Notes: generated from the letters alone by a model not told the origin. A stretch of 64,000 nucleotides of DNA from Vibrio aestuarianus (GCF_012395185.1 NZ_JAAZTU010000023.1:1-64000), one strand, 5' to 3'. Shown: positions 17,875 to 29,462, numbered from the stretch's first letter. Numbers and translations: made by a program.

Positions 17875-19257
17875 ATGCTGAAAATATATAACTCACTCAC
17901 AAGACAAAAAGAGGAATTTAAACCCATCAGTGCTAACAAAGTTGGCATGTATGTCTGTGGAGTCACCATATACGATCTCTGTCATATTGGTCATGGTCGT
18001 ACCTTTGTTTCTTTCGATGTGGTTTCACGTTACTTGCGCTATTTAGGTTATGACTTAACATTTGTACGTAATATCACTGACATTGATGACAAGATCATCA
18101 AACGTGCGGCAGAAAATGGTGAATCTTGTGAGTCACTTACAGAGCGTTTAATCGCTGATATGCATGCCGACTTCGATGCACTGAATATGAAGCGCCCTGA
18201 TGTTGAACCAAGAGCAACGGGCTACATTCAAGAGATTATTGAACTGGTTGAACGTTTGATCGAACGAGGCTTTGCTTATGTCGCAGATAATGGCGATGTA
18301 ATGTTCGAAGTTAGCAAGTTTGATGAATACGGTAAGTTATCGAAACAAGATTTAGATCAGCTGCAAGCTGGTGCTCGTGTTGATGTGGAATTAGCAAAAC
18401 GTAGTCCACTGGATTTTGTGTTGTGGAAAATGTCTAAACCAGGCGAGCCAACATGGCAATCGCCATGGGGAGATGGTCGTCCTGGATGGCATATTGAATG
18501 TTCTGCAATGAACTCGGCGATTTTGGGTAATCATTTTGATATTCATGGTGGTGGCTCTGACCTTCAGTTTCCGCACCACGAAAACGAGATCGCTCAATCA
18601 TGCTGCGCACACGATACTACTTATGTGAACACATGGATGCACAGCGGTATGGTGATGGTTGACCGCGAGAAAATGTCTAAATCACTCGGCAATTTCTTCA
18701 CCATTCGTGATGTTTTGGCTCATTATGACCCTGAAACGGTTCGTTATTTCTTGATGTCTGGCCACTACCGCAGTCAACTCAACTACAGCGAAGACAACTT
18801 GAAACAAGCGCGAGCGTCATTAGAACGCCTATATACCGCGTTAAGAGGCCTTGACCTTTCGGTCGCTGTTGCTGGTGGTGATGAGTATGTTAGCCGCTTC
18901 GCCACCGCGATGAATGATGACTTTAATACGCCTGAGGCTTATTCAGTGTTGTTCGATATGGCACGCGATATCAACAAGCTCAAAACGGAAGATCTTCATC
19001 AAGCAAGCCAACTAGGTGCATTAATGCGTGAGTTGGCTGACGTAATAGGTATTTTGCATCAAGACCCTGAGGTTTTCCTTAAAGGGGATGCCGGTGATGA
19101 TGAACAAGCGGCTGAGATCGAAGCCTTGATCAAATTACGTAACGACTCTCGCGCTGCTAAAGATTGGGCAAACGCAGACTTAGCGCGCGATAAACTCAAT
19201 GAGCTGGGTGTCATCCTTGAAGATGGGCCAAGTGGTACAACGTGGCGCCGTAAATAA
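17875..19257 (+). CDS. cysS: Cysteinyl-tRNA synthetase
   Basis: Charges tRNA-Cys in the cytoplasm. The 460-residue class Ia enzyme has the zinc Cys and HIGH-type motif in [17 protein letters not shown] (about residues 27-43), the WHIECSAM zinc/substrate segment, HHENEIAQS, and the KMSKS motif in [11 protein letters not shown] (about 265). The length equals that of E. coli CysS (461). A strong terminator follows. Confidence 0.97.
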   Translation: MLKIYNSLTRQKEEFKPISANKVGMYVCGVTIYDLCHIGHGRTFVSFDVVSRYLRYLGYDLTFVRNITDIDDKIIKRAAENGESCESLTERLIADMHADFDALNMKRPDVEPRATGYIQEIIELVERLIERGFAYVADNGDVMFEVSKFDEYGKLSKQDLDQLQAGARVDVELAKRSPLDFVLWKMSKPGEPTWQSPWGDGRPGWHIECSAMNSAILGNHFDIHGGGSDLQFPHHENEIAQSCCAHDTTYVNTWMHSGMVMVDREKMSKSLGNFFTIRDVLAHYDPETVRYFLMSGHYRSQLNYSEDNLKQARASLERLYTALRGLDLSVAVAGGDEYVSRFATAMNDDFNTPEAYSVLFDMARDINKLKTEDLHQASQLGALMRELADVIGILHQDPEVFLKGDAGDDEQAAEIEALIKLRNDSRAAKDWANADLARDKLNELGVILEDGPSGTTWRRK

Positions 19258-19277
19258 TTACGTTCGTTAATGTATTG

Positions 19278-19314
19278 AAAATGGGCTTAAACTTCGTAAG
19301 TTAAGCCCATTTTT
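19278..19314 (+). terminator. cysS terminator
   Basis: AAAATGGGCTTAA (19278-19290) and TTAAGCCCATTTTT (19301-19314) form a long stem closed by a short loop and followed by a U-tract. Confidence 0.85.
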
Positions 19315-19356
19315 ATTGTTAGTAGCAGCAAGCGTTGTTTACGAAAAAAGGTATTC

Positions 19357-19878
19357 ATGTCAATTATTTTGGGGATAGACCCAGGTTCTCGTATTACGGG
19401 TTACGGAGTGATTCAGCAGCAAGGTCGCCACTTATACTATTTAGGTAGTGGCTGTATCCGTACCTCTGAAAAACAACTTCCCGGACGTTTAAAACAAATT
19501 TATGCAGGTGTCAGTGAAATTATCACGCAGTTTCAACCTGATGTATTCGCTATTGAACAAGTCTTTATGGCAAAAAACGCAGATTCAGCGCTTAAACTAG
19601 GGCAAGCCAGAGGAAGCGCCATTGTTGCCGCGGTGAATGCCGATCTACCTGTCTATGAATATGCCGCAAGGCTTATTAAGCAAGCGGTCGTTGGTACGGG
19701 TGGGGCAGATAAATCTCAAGTCCAACACATGGTTCAACATATGCTGAAATTATCAGCAAAGCCGCAAGCGGATGCGGCCGATGCTCTTGGGGTTGCTATC
19801 TGTCATGCCAACACTAATAAAACGCTGATAGCATTAGCAGGCCAAGCAACTGGCGCTAAAAAAGGCCGTTATCGCTGA
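19357..19878 (+). CDS. ruvC: Holliday junction endonuclease RuvC
   Basis: Resolves Holliday junctions. 173 residues; the four acidic catalytic residues are visible in [14 protein letters not shown] (Asp7), AIEQVF (Glu66) and [13 protein letters not shown] (Asp pair near 138-141). AAGG lies upstream of the ATG. ruvA follows within 100 bases, then ruvB overlaps ruvA, giving the standard resolvasome cluster. Confidence 0.97.
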   Translation: MSIILGIDPGSRITGYGVIQQQGRHLYYLGSGCIRTSEKQLPGRLKQIYAGVSEIITQFQPDVFAIEQVFMAKNADSALKLGQARGSAIVAAVNADLPVYEYAARLIKQAVVGTGGADKSQVQHMVQHMLKLSAKPQADAADALGVAICHANTNKTLIALAGQATGAKKGRYR

Positions 19879-19975
19879 TAACTCAGTGCATTCCAGGGTG
19901 GTTTTTCTACTGGCTATCCATCCAGTTATTTATTATTATCTCAGTTCATTAACCCTATTCTCAAAGGAATTTCCT

Positions 19976-20596
19976 GTGATTGGACGTCTTCGCGGCATTC
20001 TAATTGAAAAACAGCCCCCCGAGTTACTGATTGAAGTTGCTGGTATCGGCTATGAAGTTCAAATGCCCATGAGTTGCTTCTACGAATTGCCTCAAGTCGG
20101 TGATGAAGCGATCATCTATACTCACTTTGTCGTACGTGAAGATGCACAACTTTTGTATGGATTTAACACAGTGAAAGAACGTGCTTTATTTAGAGAAGTC
20201 ATTAAAGCCAATGGCGTAGGACCCAAATTGGGTTTAGGCATACTTTCAGGCATGACGGCGAGCCAGTTTGTTGCTTGTGTTGAACGTGAAGATATATCCA
20301 CATTAGTGAAATTGCCTGGGGTCGGTAAGAAAACGGCAGAACGTTTAGTTGTTGAAATGAAAGACCGTCTTAAAGGTTGGGGTGCGGGAGATCTTTTCAC
20401 ACCGGCAACCGATGCTGCACCAATGGATGTCCATCACCTTGAATCTGTGGCTCAAAATGCAGAAGAAGAGGCGGTTAGTGCGCTACTTTCTTTGGGATAT
20501 AAGCCACAACAAGCTTCGAAGGTTGTTTCACAAGTGGCCAAGCCTGATATGACAAGTGAAGCGTTGATTAAAGAAGCCTTGAGAGCAATGGTATGA
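19976..20596 (+). CDS. ruvA: Holliday junction branch-migration protein RuvA
   Basis: RuvA tetramers hold the four-way junction and load RuvB. I choose the GTG at 19976 because the protein then begins with the invariant MIGRLRG and AAGGA lies seven bases upstream; this gives 206 residues, close to the E. coli length. Two helix-hairpin-helix motifs ([12 protein letters not shown] and [18 protein letters not shown]) are in domain II; domain III at the C-terminus ([17 protein letters not shown]) binds RuvB. The stop overlaps the ruvB start as ATGA. Confidence 0.97.
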   Translation: MIGRLRGILIEKQPPELLIEVAGIGYEVQMPMSCFYELPQVGDEAIIYTHFVVREDAQLLYGFNTVKERALFREVIKANGVGPKLGLGILSGMTASQFVACVEREDISTLVKLPGVGKKTAERLVVEMKDRLKGWGAGDLFTPATDAAPMDVHHLESVAQNAEEEAVSALLSLGYKPQQASKVVSQVAKPDMTSEALIKEALRAMV

Positions 20597-21597
20597 TTGA
20601 AGCTGATCGCTTGATTGCTCCAAATAGCCCTATCCCAAAAGACGAAGAAATTATTGATCGCGCGATACGTCCTAAAAGACTGGCGGATTATCGTGGCCAA
20701 GACCACGTGCGTGATCAAATGGAAATTTTTATCAAAGCTGCACAATTGCGCAGTGAAGCATTAGATCACCTACTAATTTTTGGCCCTCCAGGTCTTGGTA
20801 AAACTACATTAGCTAATATTGTGGCAAACGAGATGGAAGTGAATATTCGTACTACCTCGGGTCCAGTGTTAGAGAAAGCGGGTGATTTAGCGGCTTTGTT
20901 GACCAATCTTGAAGAGAACGATGTACTATTCATTGATGAAATCCATCGCTTGAGTCCTATGGTTGAGGAAGTATTGTATCCGGCAATGGAAGACTACCAA
21001 CTCGACATCATGATCGGTGAAGGCCCGGCTGCACGCTCCATAAAAATCGATCTCCCTCCTTTTACTTTGATCGGCGCGACAACGCGGGCCGGTTCACTCA
21101 CTTCACCGTTGCGCGACCGTTTTGGCATTGTTCAGCGACTTGAGTACTACAACATTGCAGATTTACAACATATTGTTCAACGAAGCGCCGATTGTTTAGG
21201 GTTATCAATGGAAGCTGAGGGGGCGCTTGAAGTTGCAAGACGTGCTCGTGGAACGCCTCGTATCGCTAACCGTTTATTAAGACGTGTTCGTGACTATGCT
21301 GAAGTCAAAGGCAATGGTCACATCTGTGTCGATACGGCTGACAAAGCCCTGAATATGCTGGATGTGGATAGCCAAGGTTTTGACTATATGGATCGTAAGC
21401 TGCTTCTTGCAATCATTGATAAATTCGGTGGGGGTCCCGTAGGCCTAGATAACCTAGCCGCTGCAATCGGTGAGGAAAAAGATACGATTGAAGATGTACT
21501 TGAACCCTTTCTTATTCAGCAAGGTTATTTACAGCGGACACCGAGGGGACGCATTGCAACTGATCGCGCTTATCTACATTTCGGAATTGAGAAGTAA
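20593..21597 (+). CDS. ruvB: Holliday junction ATPase RuvB
   Basis: The hexameric AAA+ motor for branch migration, 334 residues. Walker [18 protein letters not shown], Walker [13 protein letters not shown], sensor 1 [20 protein letters not shown] with the arginine finger, sensor 2 [17 protein letters not shown], and the C-terminal winged helix ([16 protein letters not shown]) are in order. It overlaps ruvA by four bases. Confidence 0.98.
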   Translation: MIEADRLIAPNSPIPKDEEIIDRAIRPKRLADYRGQDHVRDQMEIFIKAAQLRSEALDHLLIFGPPGLGKTTLANIVANEMEVNIRTTSGPVLEKAGDLAALLTNLEENDVLFIDEIHRLSPMVEEVLYPAMEDYQLDIMIGEGPAARSIKIDLPPFTLIGATTRAGSLTSPLRDRFGIVQRLEYYNIADLQHIVQRSADCLGLSMEAEGALEVARRARGTPRIANRLLRRVRDYAEVKGNGHICVDTADKALNMLDVDSQGFDYMDRKLLLAIIDKFGGGPVGLDNLAAAIGEEKDTIEDVLEPFLIQQGYLQRTPRGRIATDRAYLHFGIEK

Positions 21598-22050
21598 GTT
21601 TACAATTTTGTTTTCTTTTTATTTTCGAAGACAAAATTGTGACTTAAGTAGCATTTATCAAATCCCATATTTCTTCCAAGAGTTAATATACGTACCAAAT
21701 TGTTAATTCATTATTGCTATTTTCTTATGGTGTTTACCTAAAAACTACAATACATGTGATATTTGATTGATTTAGATCAGGTTGTTTGTTTTATGTGCAG
21801 GCATGTATTGTGAAAATTGATGTAAATCAAGGCTTTTTTCTCCTATAAATTTTTTGAAACAATCACTGTTTAGCAGTAATATTAGTTCTAGCTATATTAG
21901 CTGATGCTTAACAATTAACTAACCATAACGGTACATACTTGCAACAAATTAATGTTATTTTTCAACACTTGTTGAGTTTGTTTAATATTAGATGATTTGT
22001 TTTTGCAATGTATGTCAAAAGTGTCATTCAGCCGGCACAAAGGAGTTACC
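21598..22050 (+). promoter_or_regulatory. Oxygen-responsive control region of cydABX (FNR and ArcA sites)
   Basis: In this 453-base gap two FNR-type boxes are seen: TTGATTTAGATCAG at 21767-21780 (one mismatch) and a perfect TTGATGTAAATCAA at 21817-21830. An ArcA-type box follows on the minus strand at 21909-21923 (GTTAGTTAATTGTTA, 13 of 15 with GTTAATTAAATGTTA). In E. coli ArcA activates and FNR represses cydAB; the same logic is inferred. AAGGAG at 22040-22045 is the cydA RBS. Confidence 0.75.
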
Positions 22051-23637
22051 ATGATTGACGTAGTTGATCTATCGCGGTTGCAGTTTGCACTCACAGCGAT
22101 GTATCACTTCCTGTTCGTTCCATTGACTCTAGGTATGGCTTTTCTTTTAGCCATCATGGAATCTTTGTATGTAATGACCGATAAGCAAATCTATAAGGAC
22201 ATGACAAAGTTCTGGGGTAAGCTTTTTGGTATTAACTTCGCTCTAGGTGTGGCCACCGGCCTTACGATGGAGTTTCAGTTTGGTACGAACTGGTCGTACT
22301 ATTCCCACTATGTAGGTGACATTTTTGGCGCCCCTCTTGCAATTGAAGCACTTGTAGCCTTCTTCTTGGAATCAACCTTTGTTGGTTTGTTCTTCTTTGG
22401 CTGGGATAGACTATCAAAACGTCAACACTTAGCCGTGACCTGGTTGGTTGCGCTCGGCTCTAACTTCTCTGCGCTTTGGATTCTGATTGCTAACGGATGG
22501 ATGCAAAACCCTGTTGGTGCCGAATTTAACTTCGAAACCATGCGCATGGAAATGGTCAGCTTTGCGGAAGTTGTATTTAACCCTGTCGCACAGGTGAAGT
22601 TTGTTCACACGGTTGCTTCTGGCTACACCACGGGTGCAATGTTCATTCTAGGCATCAGCTCTTACTACCTATTAAAAGGTCGTGACGTTGCGTTCGCTCG
22701 TCGTTCATTTGCTATTGCTGCCTCATTTGGTATGGCGGCTATCTTGTCGGTTATCGTGCTTGGTGATGAATCAGGTTACGAAGTAGGCGAAGTGCAAAAA
22801 GTGAAACTCGCTGCTATTGAAGCTGAGTGGCACACTGAACCTGCGCCTGCCGCTTTCACTCTGTTTGGTTTACCAAATCAAGACGAAATGCACACTGACT
22901 ATGCGATTAAAATTCCTTACGTGATGGGTATTATTGCTACTCGTTCGCTTGATACCGAAGTCACTGGCTTACGTGACTTACGCGATGAACACGTTGATCG
23001 CATCCGTAATGGTATGTATGCCTATGAGCTACTTGAAAAGCTGCGTGCGGGTGAAAAATCTCAAGCGAATATGGATGCGTTTGATGAAGTGAAAGGTGAC
23101 TTGGGTTACGGCTTACTTCTTAAGCGTTATACCGACAAAGTGACTGATGCGACTGAAGAGCAAATCCAAGCGGCCGCCGATGACTCAATTCCGACTGTGT
23201 GGCCTCTATTCTGGTCATTCCGCCTGATGGTCGGTGTTGGTTTTGTGATGTTGTTTGTGTTTGGTGCGGCATTTGTTCAAACATGTCGTCAAAAAATCGA
23301 ACAAAAACAATGGGTACTTAAAGCGGCGCTGTTCAGTATTCCTCTACCGTGGATTGCGATTGAAGCGGGTTGGTTTGTTGCTGAATATGGCCGTCAGCCA
23401 TGGGCTGTTGGTGAAATATTACCGACCAATGTCGCTGCTTCAGCGCTGACTCTTGGCGAATTATGGACTTCACTGTTTGCTATTCTTGCACTTTACACAG
23501 TGTTCTTGATTGCCGAAGTCTACCTGATGGTGAAATTTGCTCGTAAAGGGCCTAGCAGCCTAAAAACTGGCCGTTACCATTTTGAGCAAAATGCAAACTC
23601 TGTTGAAGACAAAGTTAGCCGCCAAGTAGAAGCATAG
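22051..23637 (+). CDS. cydA: Cytochrome bd ubiquinol oxidase subunit I
   Basis: Subunit I of the high-affinity bd oxidase in the inner membrane carries hemes b558, b595 and d and oxidises ubiquinol. The start at 22051 ([20 protein letters not shown]) has AAGGAG six bases upstream; the in-frame stretch before it is not conserved-looking. The protein has 528 residues with about nine membrane helices, the axial-ligand segments [12 protein letters not shown] and the GRQPW motif ([13 protein letters not shown]). The Q loop between helices six and seven (about residues 240-380) is the long enterobacterial type. Confidence 0.97.
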   Translation: MIDVVDLSRLQFALTAMYHFLFVPLTLGMAFLLAIMESLYVMTDKQIYKDMTKFWGKLFGINFALGVATGLTMEFQFGTNWSYYSHYVGDIFGAPLAIEALVAFFLESTFVGLFFFGWDRLSKRQHLAVTWLVALGSNFSALWILIANGWMQNPVGAEFNFETMRMEMVSFAEVVFNPVAQVKFVHTVASGYTTGAMFILGISSYYLLKGRDVAFARRSFAIAASFGMAAILSVIVLGDESGYEVGEVQKVKLAAIEAEWHTEPAPAAFTLFGLPNQDEMHTDYAIKIPYVMGIIATRSLDTEVTGLRDLRDEHVDRIRNGMYAYELLEKLRAGEKSQANMDAFDEVKGDLGYGLLLKRYTDKVTDATEEQIQAAADDSIPTVWPLFWSFRLMVGVGFVMLFVFGAAFVQTCRQKIEQKQWVLKAALFSIPLPWIAIEAGWFVAEYGRQPWAVGEILPTNVAASALTLGELWTSLFAILALYTVFLIAEVYLMVKFARKGPSSLKTGRYHFEQNANSVEDKVSRQVEA

Positions 23638-23653
23638 GCAGGGAGATACGATT

Positions 23654-24790
23654 ATGTTTGATTACGAAATTTTGCGACTAATCTGGTGGGTGCTTATTGG
23701 CGTGCTGCTTGTTGGTTTTGCGATTACCGATGGTTTTGATATGGGCGTTGGCGCTCTTGTACCAATTATCGGTAAAAATGATAGCGAACGCCGAGTAATG
23801 ATTAACTCTATTGCTCCACACTGGGATGGTAACCAAGTTTGGCTTATCACTGCTGGTGGTGCGCTGTTTGCAGCTTGGCCTTTGGTTTATGCAACATCAT
23901 TCTCTGGGTTCTACTTAGCGATGATCGTAACCCTAGCAGCGTTATGGTTGCGTCCGATTGGTTTGGACTACCGTTCAAAAATTGAAGATCCAAAATGGCG
24001 CAGCACTTGGGATATTTGTATTTCAATCAGTGGTTTCGTTCCGCCAATTATCTTTGGTGTAGCGTTTGGTAACCTACTTCAAGGTGTACCATTCCAATTG
24101 AATGATTTCTTGATGCCGACATACCATGGATCATTCTTTGGTTTGTTGAACCCATTCGCACTGCTTTGTGGCTTGGTTAGCTTATTCATGATTGTGCTAC
24201 AAGGTGCAACGTGGTTACAGATGAAAACGACCGATGCAGTTCATGTGCGTGCACGTAATGTTGCACAGCTCATGGGTTTACTCGTTGTAGCTACTTTTGT
24301 TGCAGCGGGTTTTTGGATTCAAAATATCGATGGCTATGTGATCACAAGCGTGATTGACACCAGTGCTGCATCGAATCCTTTAAACAAAGAAGTGATTCGT
24401 GAAGCTGGCGCATGGATGGCTAATTTTGAAGCTTATCCATTGTTGTGGGCTGCGCCTGCTTTAGGTGTTGTGATGCCATTAATTGCCGTGCTGGCTTCTC
24501 GCTTTGAAAAAGGTGGTATTGCCTTCTTGGCTTCTAGCTTGGCGAATGCGGGTGTTATTTTCACCGCTGGTTTTGCTATGTTCCCGTTCATTATGCCTTC
24601 AAGCTTAGTACCAAGTAATAGTTTGACGATGTGGGATTCGACTTCAAGTGAGTTAACACTGAACTTGATGACTGCAGTAGCTTTTGTGATGGTTCCTATC
24701 ATCCTGGCTTATACGACATGGACTTACTACAAGATGTTTGGTCGTCTTGACAGCAAGTTCATCGAAGAAAACAAAAACTCACTTTACTAA
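23654..24790 (+). CDS. cydB: Cytochrome bd ubiquinol oxidase subunit II
   Basis: Subunit II, 378 residues (E. coli 379), with about eight or nine membrane helices. The N-terminal signature GFAITDGFDMGVGALVPIIG and the WDGNQVWLITAGGALFAAWP segment are characteristic. It starts 16 bases after cydA with GGGAG upstream and is followed by cydX. Confidence 0.97.
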   Translation: MFDYEILRLIWWVLIGVLLVGFAITDGFDMGVGALVPIIGKNDSERRVMINSIAPHWDGNQVWLITAGGALFAAWPLVYATSFSGFYLAMIVTLAALWLRPIGLDYRSKIEDPKWRSTWDICISISGFVPPIIFGVAFGNLLQGVPFQLNDFLMPTYHGSFFGLLNPFALLCGLVSLFMIVLQGATWLQMKTTDAVHVRARNVAQLMGLLVVATFVAAGFWIQNIDGYVITSVIDTSAASNPLNKEVIREAGAWMANFEAYPLLWAAPALGVVMPLIAVLASRFEKGGIAFLASSLANAGVIFTAGFAMFPFIMPSSLVPSNSLTMWDSTSSELTLNLMTAVAFVMVPIILAYTTWTYYKMFGRLDSKFIEENKNSLY

Positions 24791-24802
24791 GGAGCGATAG
24801 AT

Positions 24803-24910
24803 ATGTGGTATTTCGCATGGATTCTAGGTGTACTGCTAGCTTGTGCATTCGGTATCATCAACGCTCTTTGGTTAGAGCATACAGAAATGATGGATAAAGA
24901 CAGTGAGTAA
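24803..24910 (+). CDS. cydX: Cytochrome bd small subunit CydX
   Basis: A 35-residue single-span membrane protein (MWYFAWILGVLLACAFGIIN, then an acidic tail) that stabilises the heme groups of the bd oxidase. It begins 12 bases after cydB with AAGGAG upstream and has the conserved MWYFxWxLG start and the Glu near residue 25. Its stop overlaps the ybgE GTG start by eight bases. Confidence 0.95.
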   Translation: MWYFAWILGVLLACAFGIINALWLEHTEMMDKDSE

Positions 24911-25205
24911 ACTTGCTTTGCAAGTGGCTCAACTTCATCAGCCAACTAACAAGACCTCATTAAGGGTCTTGTCATTGGTGTTAGGCTTTTATCATGTTGC
25001 GATGGTGATGTGGGACCCGGAACAATATTCTCATAGTATTGGTGGGTTCAACGCCATTATCAGCCCCTTGCTGATTTGGGCATTGTGCTCAAGCATGGTG
25101 TTTGGGGTTGGCTTTAAGCCTCGTAAATGGGTTTGGCAAATGTTGTTTAGCCCTTATATCTCTCTTTCAATATTAACCTACCTAACGGTTGTTAGACTGG
25201 TTTGA
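24903..25205 (+). CDS. ybgE: Cyd operon protein YbgE
   Basis: A 100-residue inner-membrane protein of the cyd_oper_YbgE family, found next to cydX in most gamma-proteobacteria; its role is unknown. Three hydrophobic segments are visible (LRVLSLVLGFYHVAMVMW, NAIISPLLIWALCSSMVFGVG and the C-terminal MLFSPYISLSILTYLTVV). The start is GTG at 24903 inside the cydX end, which indicates translational coupling. Confidence 0.85.
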   Translation: MSKLALQVAQLHQPTNKTSLRVLSLVLGFYHVAMVMWDPEQYSHSIGGFNAIISPLLIWALCSSMVFGVGFKPRKWVWQMLFSPYISLSILTYLTVVRLV

Positions 25206-25309
25206 TTGAGCCTTTTCCAACTTAAAACTGTGGTTGCAGGTCGGAAGAGGATAGTAGAGCAGATGTTACTTATGTCTCGGCATTGATTCAGTGCCGATTA
25301 AATATCCAC

Positions 25310-25346
25310 ATTAGTGCTGTCTCTTTGAGGCAGCACTAATTTTTTG
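25310..25346 (+). terminator. cyd operon terminator
   Basis: ATTAGTGCTG (25310-25319) pairs with CAGCACTAAT (25331-25340) and is followed by six T. It separates the cyd operon from the Tol-Pal operon. Confidence 0.88.
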
Positions 25347-25435
25347 TATCCATTCTAAGAAAAGTCTATTCAATCCTTGTACTAACAGTAACGAGTTGCG
25401 TTATAGTAACGAACTCAATCTGTATATGTATTGGA

Positions 25436-25861
25436 ATGTTTGTGCAAAATACAGCCTCGGCCTTTCAGTGGCCTGTAACCATTTATTATGAAGATACTGA
25501 TGCCGGTGGTGTCGTGTATCACTCAAACTATCTTAAGTTCTTTGAACGTGCGAGAACCGAACTGCTCCGCTCTATTGGTGTCTCTCAGCATACTCTTCTT
25601 ACTCAGAATATTGGTTTTGTCGTCAGACATATCGACATCGATTTTTTGCGAGGGGCTCGTTTGGATGAGATGCTGAATGTTGTAACAAACATTTCTGAGC
25701 TGAAAAAAGCCTCTCTGACATTCTGTCAAGAGCTCGTCAATCCTGAAGGTAAAGTGTTGTGTAAAGCCGTGGTTAAGGTAGCATGTGTCGACAATCAGAG
25801 CATGAGGCCCAAGGCGATGCCTCAATCAATAATTTTGGAGTTAACCCCTAGTGACCGCTGA
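25436..25861 (+). CDS. ybgC: Tol-Pal-associated acyl-CoA thioesterase YbgC
   Basis: A 141-residue hot-dog thioesterase that hydrolyses short-chain or ACP-linked acyl thioesters. The active-site motif [25 protein letters not shown] is present near residue 19. The RBS is weak. It overlaps the tolQ start by 11 bases and is the first gene of the Tol-Pal operon. Confidence 0.93.
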   Translation: MFVQNTASAFQWPVTIYYEDTDAGGVVYHSNYLKFFERARTELLRSIGVSQHTLLTQNIGFVVRHIDIDFLRGARLDEMLNVVTNISELKKASLTFCQELVNPEGKVLCKAVVKVACVDNQSMRPKAMPQSIILELTPSDR

Positions 25862-26534
25862 TATTTCAATTCTTGATCTGTTTTTGCAAGCCAGCATATT
25901 AGTAAAAATGGTGATGCTTATTCTTTTAGGCATGTCTATTGTCTCATGGGCGATGATCATAAAGCGCAGCAAAATTCTTTCTCAAGCAGAGAAAAGTGCA
26001 GATTCGTTTGAAGATAAGTTTTGGTCTGGAACCGATTTATCTGCAATTTACCAAGATGTGAAGAAGCGCAAAGATGAAATTTCAGGTACTGAAGAAATTT
26101 TCTATTCAGGTTTCACTGAATTTGCGCGTTTACGCAAAACCAATGCGACCTCACCAGACTTCATTATGGAAGGAACTGGTCGAGCAATGCGCGTTGCTGT
26201 TGCTCGCGAAGTGGATGAATTGGAAACGAGCTTGCCATTTTTAGCCACCGTTGGCTCTATCAGCCCATACATTGGCCTTTTTGGTACGGTATGGGGAATT
26301 ATGCACTCATTCATTGCGTTAGGTGAAGTTAAGCAGGCAACACTTGCTATGGTTGCCCCAGGTATCGCTGAAGCTCTGATCGCAACCGCTATGGGCCTAT
26401 TTGCTGCAATACCAGCGGTGATGGCTTACAACCGATTAAGCAATAAAGTGAGTAAGTTAGAGCATAACTACGCGACATTTTCAGAAGAGTTTCACAGTAT
26501 TCTTCATCGCCAAGCTATGGCGGGTAGGGAATAA
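25851..26534 (+). CDS. tolQ: Tol-Pal system motor protein TolQ
   Basis: TolQ forms the pentameric proton-channel stator with TolR in the inner membrane and drives outer-membrane constriction at division. 227 residues, three membrane segments (near 15-38, 133-155 and 170-193); the motifs [13 protein letters not shown] and [23 protein letters not shown] are characteristic. The start is GTG inside the ybgC end. Confidence 0.95.
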   Translation: MTADISILDLFLQASILVKMVMLILLGMSIVSWAMIIKRSKILSQAEKSADSFEDKFWSGTDLSAIYQDVKKRKDEISGTEEIFYSGFTEFARLRKTNATSPDFIMEGTGRAMRVAVAREVDELETSLPFLATVGSISPYIGLFGTVWGIMHSFIALGEVKQATLAMVAPGIAEALIATAMGLFAAIPAVMAYNRLSNKVSKLEHNYATFSEEFHSILHRQAMAGRE

Positions 26535-26537
26535 ACC

Positions 26538-26981
26538 ATGGTGGGTTATCAGCGTAAAAAACGCAAATTGACCGCGGAAATTAATGTTGTGCCATACATC
26601 GACGTGATGTTGGTTTTACTGATTATTTTTATGGTGACCTCGCCATTTGTGACACAAGGTGTCGATGTCGAGCTCCCTAAAACCTCTGCTGCAAAGCCAG
26701 CATCCGAACTTGCTGGGGATAGCGATAGCAGCTTTATTATCGTAGAGATAGATAAAGAAGGTAATTTAGGGCTTAGCGTCAATGATGAAGAGGTTCAAAG
26801 AGGCTTGTCATTACAGGACGTTATTGTTCGAGTCAAAGCTGAACTCTCACTAAAACCAAACTCACCTGTTGCTGTGGGCGGTGATGCAGCAACACCCTAT
26901 GCGGAAGTCGTACTAGTTTTAGATGAATTGAGTCGCGCAGGTATTCCGAAAGTGGGTCTACTAACCGATATAAAGGGATAG
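26538..26981 (+). CDS. tolR: Tol-Pal system protein TolR
   Basis: 147 residues: a short basic N-terminus, one membrane helix with the proton-carrying Asp (VVPYIDVMLVLLIIFMVT, Asp near residue 22), then a periplasmic domain that binds peptidoglycan. It begins three bases after tolQ. Confidence 0.95.
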   Translation: MVGYQRKKRKLTAEINVVPYIDVMLVLLIIFMVTSPFVTQGVDVELPKTSAAKPASELAGDSDSSFIIVEIDKEGNLGLSVNDEEVQRGLSLQDVIVRVKAELSLKPNSPVAVGGDAATPYAEVVLVLDELSRAGIPKVGLLTDIKG

Positions 26982-26993
26982 TTTGTACTGTTC

Positions 26994-28064
26994 ATGAAAG
27001 ATAATAAGTCCAAAAACAACGACTACAAAAAGCCAATCATCATTTCCACTATTTTGCATGTGGTTCTGATTGTTGTTTTGTTGTGGGGCACTGATTTCAC
27101 ATTATCGAAACCGGAACCAACGGGACAAATGGTGCAGGCTGTTGTGATTGATCCTCAATTGGTTCAAAAGCAAGCTCAGCAAATTCGTAGTCAACGTGAA
27201 GCCGCAGCGAAAAAAGAGCAAGACCGACTCGATAAATTACGTCGAGAAAGTGAACAGTTGGAAAAAAATCGCAAGGCAGAAGAAGAGCGGATTAGAAAGC
27301 TCAAAGAGCAGCAAGCGAAAGAAGCAAAAGCGGCGAGAGAAGCAGAAAAGCAGCGCGTTCAAAAAGAGCAAGAGCGTAAACTTGAAGAAGAGCGAGTACG
27401 CAAAGAAAAGGAACGAGCTGCTAAAGCCGAAATAGAACGAAAAACCAAAGAAGAGGCGGTCAAGAAGGCCGAGCAAGAACGCCTAGCGAAGCAGGCCGCA
27501 ATTACACAAGCAGAACAAGAACGTATAGCGAAAGAAAAAGCGGCCGCTGAAGCTAAAGAGAAAGCGCGCAAAGAACGTGAAGCGGCAGAGCGAGCCGAGA
27601 AGGAGCGTATAGCTAAAGAGAAGGCCGCTAAAGAGGCTCAAGAAAAAGCCCTCAAAGAAAAGGCACGTCTAGAACGCCTAGAGCGTGAACGTAAAGAGCA
27701 AGAAGCGGCTTTAAATAGTATTTTTTCAGGTTTAGAAACGGAGACCGAGCTAAATAGCTCAGCACGTTCTCAATTTGTAATGACTGAAGCGCAACGCTAT
27801 GGAGCAATATACACCCAGCTTATCCAGCAAAACTTACTACTAGAAGATAGCTTTAAAGGTAAACAGTGCAAGGTGAATTTACGCCTAATTCCAACAGGAA
27901 CAGGGGCGATTGTTGGTAACTTAAACATTGTTGATGGAGACTCACGATTGTGCGCTGCAACAAAGCGTGCAGTTGCCCAAGTGGGGACGTTTCCATTACC
28001 AAAAGATGATCCCGATGTAGTCGAGAAATTAAAGAACATTAATTTAACTGTAGAACCAGAGTAA
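26994..28064 (+). CDS. tolA: Tol-Pal system protein TolA
   Basis: TolA spans the periplasm from the TolQR motor to Pal. 356 residues: a membrane anchor near 15-35 ([20 protein letters not shown]), a long Lys/Ala/Glu-rich helix at about 55-245, and the C-terminal globular domain TolA III (from about 255) that contacts TolB/Pal and is the usual phage and colicin target. The repeat-rich helix is the kind of region that varies in length between strains. Confidence 0.94.
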   Translation: MKDNKSKNNDYKKPIIISTILHVVLIVVLLWGTDFTLSKPEPTGQMVQAVVIDPQLVQKQAQQIRSQREAAAKKEQDRLDKLRRESEQLEKNRKAEEERIRKLKEQQAKEAKAAREAEKQRVQKEQERKLEEERVRKEKERAAKAEIERKTKEEAVKKAEQERLAKQAAITQAEQERIAKEKAAAEAKEKARKEREAAERAEKERIAKEKAAKEAQEKALKEKARLERLERERKEQEAALNSIFSGLETETELNSSARSQFVMTEAQRYGAIYTQLIQQNLLLEDSFKGKQCKVNLRLIPTGTGAIVGNLNIVDGDSRLCAATKRAVAQVGTFPLPKDDPDVVEKLKNINLTVEPE

Positions 28065-28078
28065 ATAAGGAAGAGCTT

Positions 28079-29431
28079 GTGTTAAAGCGATTGATGTTAG
28101 GGTGCTTACTTGTACTGACAAGTAGTATACAGCTTGCTAACGCAGCATTGGAGCTTGTTATTACCGATGGTATCAACTCGGCAAGGCCAATTGCGATAGT
28201 ACCGTTTAAGTGGGAAGGTAAAACAAAACTTCCTCAAGATATTTCAGGAGTTATCGCTTCTGATCTACAACGCAGTGGTAAATTTAGCCCTGTTGCGACC
28301 AGTAAAATGCCGCAAACGCCATACAGCGAAACAGATATCAAATTCGATGCTTGGAGCCGCATTGGGGTGGATGCACTATTGACTGGCAGCATTACGCAAA
28401 ATGCGGATGGTCAGTACGTCATTAACTATCAGTTAGTTGACGTAGTGCGCGGTCAATTGACCCAAGGTCAAAGCAAAGCTCTGAGCAATGACGGACAGTT
28501 AGTACTTTCTAAAGATCATGTGCTATTTAATAAAGTCGCGACAGTTCCTGCGAACCGCATGCGCGAGTACGCGCATAGAATTTCAGATCTTGTTTATGAA
28601 GAGTTAACTGGAGATAAAGGTGCATTTTTAACGCGTATCGCTTACGTCGTGGTAAACGATAAAGAGCAGTACCCTTATCAGCTAAGGGTTGCTGATTATG
28701 ATGGCTATAACGAGCGATTGGTTTTACGTTCTAAGCAACCTTTAATGTCTCCTGCATGGTCACCAGACGGCAAGCAATTAGCCTATGTCAGTTTTCAAAA
28801 TGGCCAAGCAGAAATATTCTTAATGAATATCTACACTGGCGAACGAGAAAAAATCACGTCTTATCCTCGTCATAATGGCGCTCCAAGGTTCTCACCTGAT
28901 GGTAAGAGTTTAGCTCTTGTGCTTTCAAAAACCGGCAGCTTGCAGGTTTACACTTTGGATCTGGCTACTCGTAAACTGAAACCAATAACGAGTGGCAGAT
29001 CAAATAATACGGAACCATTCTGGCATCCTGATGGTAAATCTCTAATATTTACTTCGGATCGGGGTGGTAAACCACAGATATATCAAGTAAATTTGACCAA
29101 TGGCTCGACCAACCGTATTACGTGGCAAGGCAGCCAAAATTTAGGTGGTCAAATTACGCCTGATGGTCGGTTCTTAGTGATGGTGAATCGAAGTAATTCT
29201 GGTTTTAATCTGGCAAAACAAGACTTGGAAACAGGTTCAGTGCAAATTCTTACCAAGACTTTGCTCGATGAGTCTCCAAGTATTGCACCCAATGGCGGTA
29301 TGGTCATATACAGCTCAATTTATAACCAAACGAATGTACTTTCGATGGTGTCTATAGATGGGCGTTTCAAAGCTAGATTACCGGCAACAAATGGGCGCGT
29401 TAGAGCTCCTGCGTGGTCTCCGTTTTTATAG
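28079..29431 (+). CDS. tolB: Tol-Pal system beta-propeller protein TolB
   Basis: Periplasmic, 450 residues. A signal peptide ([18 protein letters not shown]) precedes an N-terminal alpha/beta domain and a six-bladed propeller with [23 protein letters not shown] and [16 protein letters not shown] repeats. The start is GTG at 28079. TolB cycles between Pal and TolA. Confidence 0.95.
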   Translation: MLKRLMLGCLLVLTSSIQLANAALELVITDGINSARPIAIVPFKWEGKTKLPQDISGVIASDLQRSGKFSPVATSKMPQTPYSETDIKFDAWSRIGVDALLTGSITQNADGQYVINYQLVDVVRGQLTQGQSKALSNDGQLVLSKDHVLFNKVATVPANRMREYAHRISDLVYEELTGDKGAFLTRIAYVVVNDKEQYPYQLRVADYDGYNERLVLRSKQPLMSPAWSPDGKQLAYVSFQNGQAEIFLMNIYTGEREKITSYPRHNGAPRFSPDGKSLALVLSKTGSLQVYTLDLATRKLKPITSGRSNNTEPFWHPDGKSLIFTSDRGGKPQIYQVNLTNGSTNRITWQGSQNLGGQITPDGRFLVMVNRSNSGFNLAKQDLETGSVQILTKTLLDESPSIAPNGGMVIYSSIYNQTNVLSMVSIDGRFKARLPATNGRVRAPAWSPFL

Positions 29432-29462
29432 CAAGTAAGTAATAAAAAGTAAGGAAAATAAG

